Shown here: in pieces, positions 59,320-64,000 of the stretch
Position numbering within the stretch: the stretch's first letter is position 1
Layout: the number at the start of each line of letters is the position of its first letter
Assembly (NCBI RefSeq): GCF_048564905.1
Contig: NC_133021.1
Coordinates: forward strand, 29,089,097-29,153,096
Direction: 5' to 3'
Length of the DNA stretch: 64,000 bases
Source of the DNA: Vicugna pacos
Lineage: Eukaryota > Chordata > Mammalia > Artiodactyla > Camelidae
Notes under the pieces: model-generated
Database searches by the model: none
What the model saw: the letters and a program-made list of their open reading frames with translations, nothing else
Told to the model about the DNA's origin: nothing
Program-made: the position numbers and the translations under genes

Positions 59320-60790
59320 GTTTCCCTGCAGTATATAGTAGGACTTTGTTGTTTATCTATTTTATATATAATAGTATGTATCTGCTAATCCCAAATTCCT
59401 TATTTACCTCTCCCCTCTTCCCTTTTGGTACCCTTAGGTTTATTTTCTATGTCTGTGAGTCTATTTCTGTTTTTTAAATCAGTTCATTTGTGTCATTTTT
59501 TAGATTCCATATATAAGTGATATCATATGATATTTGTATTTCTCTGTCTGACTTCACTTAGTATGATAATCTCTAGGTCCATTCATGTTGCTGCAAACGA
59601 TGATGTTTCATTCTTTTTTATGGCTGAGTAGTATTCCATTGTATCTACATACACATCACATCTTCTTTATCTATTCTTCTGTGTATGGGCATTTAGGTTG
59701 CTTTCATGTCTTGACTGTTGTAAATAGTGCTGCTATGAACATTGGGGTGCATGTATCTTTTTGAATTGAGTTTTTTTTCCAGATATATGCTTGGGAGTTG
59801 GTATTGCTGGATCACGTGGAACTCAACTTTTAGTTTTCTAAGGAGTCTCCATACTGTTTTCCATAGTCGCTGCACCAAAAATTACATTCCCACCAGCAGT
59901 GTAGGAGGGTTCCCTTTTCTCTACACTCTTTCCAGCATTTATTGTTTATGGACTTTTTAATGATGGTCCTTCTGACTGGTGTGAGGAGATGCCTCATTAA
60001 AGTTATGATTTGCTTTTCTTTGATGATTAGTGCTATTGAGCATCTTTTCATGTGCCTATTATCCATCTGTATCTCTTCTTTGGAGAAATGTCTGTTTAGG
60101 CCTTCTGCCCATTTTATTATTGGTTTTTTAATTTTTAATTAATGAGTTGTATGAGCTGTCTATATATTTTGGAAACTAAGGCCTTATCAGTTGCTTCATT
60201 TGCAAATATTTTCTCCAAGTCCATAGGTTGTCTTTTCATTTTGTTTATTGTTTTCTTTGCTGTGCAAAAACTTATAAGTTTGATTAGGTCCCATTTGTTT
60301 ATTTTTGGTTTCATTCTATTGCCTGACCTAGGAAAATATTGCTATGATTTATATGAGACTGTTTTGCCTCTGTTCTTTCCTAGGTTTGTAGTGTCCTGCC
60401 TTATATTCAAGTCTGTAAGCCATTTTGAGTTTATTTTTGTGTTTGGTGTGAGAGAGTGCCCTAACTTCATTCATTTGCATGCGGCTGTCCAGCTTTCCCA
60501 ACACCACTTGCCGAAGAGACTATTATTTTGTCCATTGTATATTCTTGCTCTTTTGTGGAGGATTAATTGACCATAGGTGTGTGGGTTTATTTCTGGACTC
60601 TCTGTTCTGTTCCACTGATCAATTTGTCTGTTTTTGTGCCAGTACCATGCTGTTTTGATTACTGTAGCTTTGTAGTACTATCTGAAGTCTGGGAGCATTA
60701 TGCCTCCAGCTTTGCTCTTTTTCTCAGTATTGCTTTGGCAGGTCTAGGTCTTCTGTGATTTCATGTGAATGTCTACCTTTTATCTCTAGT
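59320..60790 (-). mobile_element. LINE-1, minus strand, 3' UTR and ORF2 3' half
   Basis: About 1.45 kb of reverse L1. The 3' UTR side lies at the left (TTTGTTGTTTATCTATTTTA, TCTATGTCTGTGAGTCTATT). ORF2 follows: GAGTAGTATTCCATTGTATC, GGTCCTTCTGACTGGTGTGA, GTATGAGCTGTCTATATATT, CTTGCCGAAGAGACTATTAT and CTGTAGCTTTGTAGTACTAT. A 78-codon minus frame (59830-60066) is residual ORF2 ([29 protein letters not shown]). It is truncated at the ORF2 side and carries several frame breaks. Confidence 0.92.
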
Positions 60791-61195
60791 TGGCTTTGTA
60801 GTTTTGAACAGAAAGGAAATTTACCATATATAAGAAAGTAATAATATGAAGATAAGTTAGAAATTAAGTGAATTGATATGAAAAGTTCAGTAAAAATGTA
60901 AGGTCGTTAAATTCTTAAGAAGCAATAGACCATAAACAGAAAACCAGAGTATGTTTGTCATCACGAAAAGTGGAGAGCTGATGTTTAAACTTATGGAAGA
61001 CAAGTTCCAGCTGAGATCGTTCAAAGCATAATCCAGTGTTTGTTGTCTTGACATTTGGACTTCCTTACATTTTAAGCATTGTTATAGCCAAGTAATAATT
61101 ATGGTTGAGCTAACTGAAAAGGAAAATGTAAATAAAATAAACAGTTTACGTGGCCAAACCATATGTGGTCTAAAGCTCACTGTGATTGCCTCTTT
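60791..61195. other. AT-rich DNA, nothing recognised
   Basis: Unique-looking sequence with no supported features. Confidence 0.45.
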
Positions 61196-61197
61196 GA

Positions 61198-61555
61198 TAT
61201 GTCAGCTCGTGGAGGCTACGGTACCCAGTTATTCAATAAAATGTTAATGTAGTGTTGCTGCTGATATAATTAAAAACTTTAATCAATTGACTTTAAGTAA
61301 GAGTATCCTAGATACCCGGTGGGGTCTGACTCAATCAGTTGAATGCCTTGAAAGCAAGGCTGAAGCTTTCCCAAGAAGAAATTCAGCCTGTGGGCAGTAG
61401 CTTCCACCCAAGCCTGTGAGTTCAAGCCTGCTCAAGATACTCCCTTAATCCTTTCCTGATGGCCTCGCCTACAGATTTCAGACTCTCACAATTGTTCTGT
61501 AAGCAAATGTTTTCTTATGAATATTTCTGTGTCTGTGTGCCTCCCTCCCTCACAT
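61198..61555 (+). mobile_element. MLT2-like LTR fossil, decayed
   Basis: GGAGGCTACGGTACCCAGTT, CTTTAATCAATTGACTTTAA, GACTCAATCAGTTGAATGCC, GCAGTAGCTTCCACCCAAGC and CAGATTTCAGACTCTCACAA follow the order of an ERVL-type MLT2 LTR and resemble, more distantly, the copy at 26085-26547. It is an old solo fossil. The adjoining TA/TG and GACA tracts lie where such LTRs often carry microsatellites. Confidence 0.6.
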
Positions 61556-61686
61556 ATAAATATGTGTATATATTGTATTATATTTTACATGTGTGTGTAT
61601 ATGTGTGCATGTGTGTGGATAGTTAGGTATTTAGACAGACAGACAGACATACAGATGTGATGGATGTTTAGATAGACAGATGGATG

Positions 61687-61722
<36 letters not shown>
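61556..61722. repeat. Compound TA/TG and (GACA)n/(GATA)n microsatellite
   Basis: ATATGTGTATATAT and TGTGTGTATATGTG tracts, then two GACA-type blocks: about three units near 61638 and about eight units at 61690-61721, with GATA/GATG units between. Probably highly variable in length. Confidence 0.85.
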
Positions 61723-63250
61723 TGTTGATAAGTCAGGGTTCAACCAAGAGAGGTAGAATGTATATTCTGGACAGTTACTGATTCATCCATCTTGAGGGAA
61801 GGGCTTGGAAGAGGTATTTTTGGTTTGGAGTTGGGCTTTTAGGGCAAGTGGGAATGGTTGTTCTATAGATAGCAGCTATGGTTATGAACAGAAACACTGA
61901 TGTTAGCCGTAACAGGAGTGAATTGCATCTGCACTCCTTACCCGTTTTTGGTGGAGTCAGGATGAGGAGCAGTAGGTGATGGACCTACACTCTGACCTCA
62001 GCTCCCCGGCCTGGTGCCCCATGGAAAGGTGCTTCATGGGAGCAGAGCCGTTGACATTTTAAATGGTAACACATCAGAAAATAACTTTCATCTGGCTATA
62101 GACAAAAATTCTATTTTGGATATCACAAACAATGCGGGAAATGATAGTCACTTGATAGACTTTCCCTTTGAGCCATCTGTGAAACTGTCTGACCCATTGA
62201 TAATGGTCTGTGTAGGTTCATTAACCTAAAATTTCATCCATGAGACATAGAGGAATGAGCTCTAAAATTGTATGTTAATTGTTGAAATATGAGTTTCTAT
62301 AAGCTCGTTAATTTTCAAAAGTTATTTAGAAATCCTCAGGGGTTCCATTAAGCCCAAGCTGTAGCCAGAATCTCTGGGCAGGGAGCAGGGACCGAGAAGA
62401 TCACTTCTATTTATATAACTTAGAGTTTCAGAGTCTGCCTTGAGTGTGATGTCCACCCGTGATGTTTATTACCAGTACGAACTAGTTAGAAAAACTCTAC
62501 CACAGTATCATCATTTGCCAAAATGCAGGCAGCATTTCTAGACTTGAGTGCTGCCTGGATTAAATGCTATAGAGGCACAACTTTAAAAGATGTGAAATGT
62601 CTCCCTTGTGTTATTTTACAGGACTTCTGTAAGCTTTCATTTGCAAATGAAAAACCTTTCCTTTCTGGTTCTAAAATTATATACTTCTATGTAGATTTTT
62701 ATCATGTGGCAAATCTGTCAGAGTTTTATTCCTGTGTGTGTCTTTTTTCTAATAATGTTCCAGTGAACATTTGAATTACATATATATAGACAGAGATAAT
62801 ATATAACATATAATTATATGTGTGTGCGTATATATATTGCCAAAGTTACAGTAACACAGCCTAATATATCTTTAGGGTTGTCCAGTCAAACTCCTGAGAA
62901 GATAGAATGAATGAGAGAGAGATAGAGAGAGGGGGAGAGCAGAGAAATTACCATAATACTGAATTTGAGAAGTCTTAGAAAGGTAAATTCATCCCATAAT
63001 AACAGTAAATTGTTTTGTGGCCTCTATAAACCAGAATGAAACCCATTTCTCTGTTGTCATCAAGGTCCTCATAAATAATTTTTGGTAATATTCTAGAAGA
63101 TGAAAAGAGGTCCCATTTCCTCTTCAGAATTAATTTCATGGGTTGACATCACAAGGATTTGTTTGATCTGCATAATATAAGCTTGCTTTTTTTTTAAAAG
63201 GTTTTTGTTTAGAATAATGGATACATATCCATCAGAATAGCTAGGTATGC
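61723..63250. other. Intergenic DNA with small simple repeats
   Basis: Unique-looking. TA-rich tract at 62779-62836 and GAGA tract at 62909-62941. Frames of 71-83 codons (62014-62229, 62523-62774) have no recognised domain. No gene supported. Confidence 0.4.
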
Positions 63251-63254
63251 TGTA

Positions 63255-63560
63255 CTAAGGAATCTTAATTAAGGACTCAAAATCTCAGTGGCTTAAAACA
63301 GTAAAGATGTATTTCTTGCCCTTGCTCTACTGCCTCAGGCCTCCTCCAGGGCAGAGAGCCTCTCTCTGGTCCCCTTGTCATACTGCCATGTTAACATGTG
63401 CTTACACAATCTCTGACCCAGGAGAAGAAGTTGAAGAATTATTCATCAGTGTGCTCATCTCATTGTTAAAAAAAAAAAAAAAGTCACATGGTCACTGCCC
63501 CTCACAGGATCAGGGAAGCACAAACCTGTGTGTCCCCAAAGAGAAAAACCAACCAACCTG
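63255..63560 (+). repeat. Old interspersed repeat, same type as 54870-55140
   Basis: CTCAAAATCTCAGTGGCTTA, AAACAGTAAAGATGTATTTC, TTGCCCTTGC, then a GC-rich middle and GTCACATGGTCACTGCCCC, then an A-run of 16 at 63468-63483. The opening matches the repeat at 54870. Diverged and without coding capacity. Confidence 0.5.
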
Positions 63561-64000
63561 CTGAGTAGCACTGAGAACTACCACAGCCACCACTAACCCG
63601 TTTTGCATCTTCAGTGTCATCACAGACTAGTGGAGTAGGCAAATTAGTATTAGAGAAACCTGTTATTTGTGTAATATTTAACACTTTATTTTATCTCTAT
63701 ATGTGATTTCAATTGAAGTGATGCTTTGTTTCATCTTGCAATGACTTCTGAACAAAATTACTATGTATCTTTTATTCTGGAGGGCTTGTGAATGAAGTGT
63801 ATTTATTTTATTAAGCTCAGTTGAGTGACTTAAAGTTTAATTCTTACCAATTTTTCATGCTTTGCATTTTATTCAATTCTGAGTCAAGGTAGCAGACCAC
63901 ACTTATGTAGTGGAACATGAAGACAGAAAGTACACTGGGCATTTGTCTACTATTAAGAAAAATTCCCTATAATCTTTTTCTCATTCTCCTCTGTCAGTGA
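63561..64000. other. Intergenic DNA, nothing recognised
   Basis: AT-rich sequence to the end of the window with no supported feature. Confidence 0.45.

Noticed and set aside
60142-60570. 142-codon plus-strand membrane-like frame
   Set aside because: It is antisense to L1 ORF2; the hydrophobic residues come from the T-rich complementary strand.
61630-61722. CRISPR-like array of short repeats
   Set aside because: Units are 4 bases without spacers; this is a microsatellite in a mammalian genome.

Overview
The window is mammalian nuclear DNA and almost certainly camelid (camel, alpaca or llama lineage). The best evidence is four copies of a short tRNA-derived SINE at about 25.2, 37.3, 42.6 and 52.3 kb. 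Each keeps recognisable A and B boxes followed by a CCTCCATTAAAA tail, the layout of the camelid Vic-1-type SINE. Around them lie ordinary eutherian repeats: LINE-1 fragments of several ages, L2, MIR, MER5A, Tigger-type DNA transposon remnants, and ERVL/MaLR LTR fossils. All family names come from memory of consensus sequences, not from a database search.

The window is gene-poor. I find no functional host gene and no convincing spliced exon. The one clear gene-derived feature is a processed (reverse-transcribed) copy of C1QL1 on the minus strand at about 49.40-50.86 kb. It is intron-free over the part I can align and has a 3' UTR with an AATAAA signal, an A-tail and a probable imperfect target-site duplication. 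It lies inside the 3' UTR of an older LINE-1 of the same orientation. The signal peptide, the N-terminal region and the collagen-like stretch are recognisable. A deletion with a frame change separates them from a fully open C-terminal gC1q domain. The retrocopy is very GC- and CpG-rich in an AT-rich neighbourhood.

Layout. 0-9.8 kb: AT-rich intergenic DNA with simple repeats, MIR and L2 pieces and a possible LTR at 1.7 kb. 9.8-26 kb: a MaLR LTR, MIR and L2 copies, an L1 fragment, a small DNA transposon and the first camelid SINE. 26-37.5 kb: the densest repeat cluster, with an MLT2-type LTR, a 5'-truncated L1 bounded by a perfect 15-bp duplication, old L1 on the plus strand, and two related Tigger-type MITEs in opposite orientation, one of them split by a small retroposon. 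37.5-47.9 kb: mostly unique sequence with L2, MIR and two SINEs. 47.9-53.1 kb: nested minus-strand LINEs holding the C1QL1 retrocopy. 53-64 kb: L1, MER5A, an MLT2-like LTR, GACA/GATA microsatellites and unique DNA.

There is no operon, CRISPR array, rRNA gene or functional tRNA gene, and I saw no sign of a previously undescribed molecular system. The C1QL1 retrocopy is the item most worth checking. Most repeat boundaries are read by eye and may be off by tens of bases.
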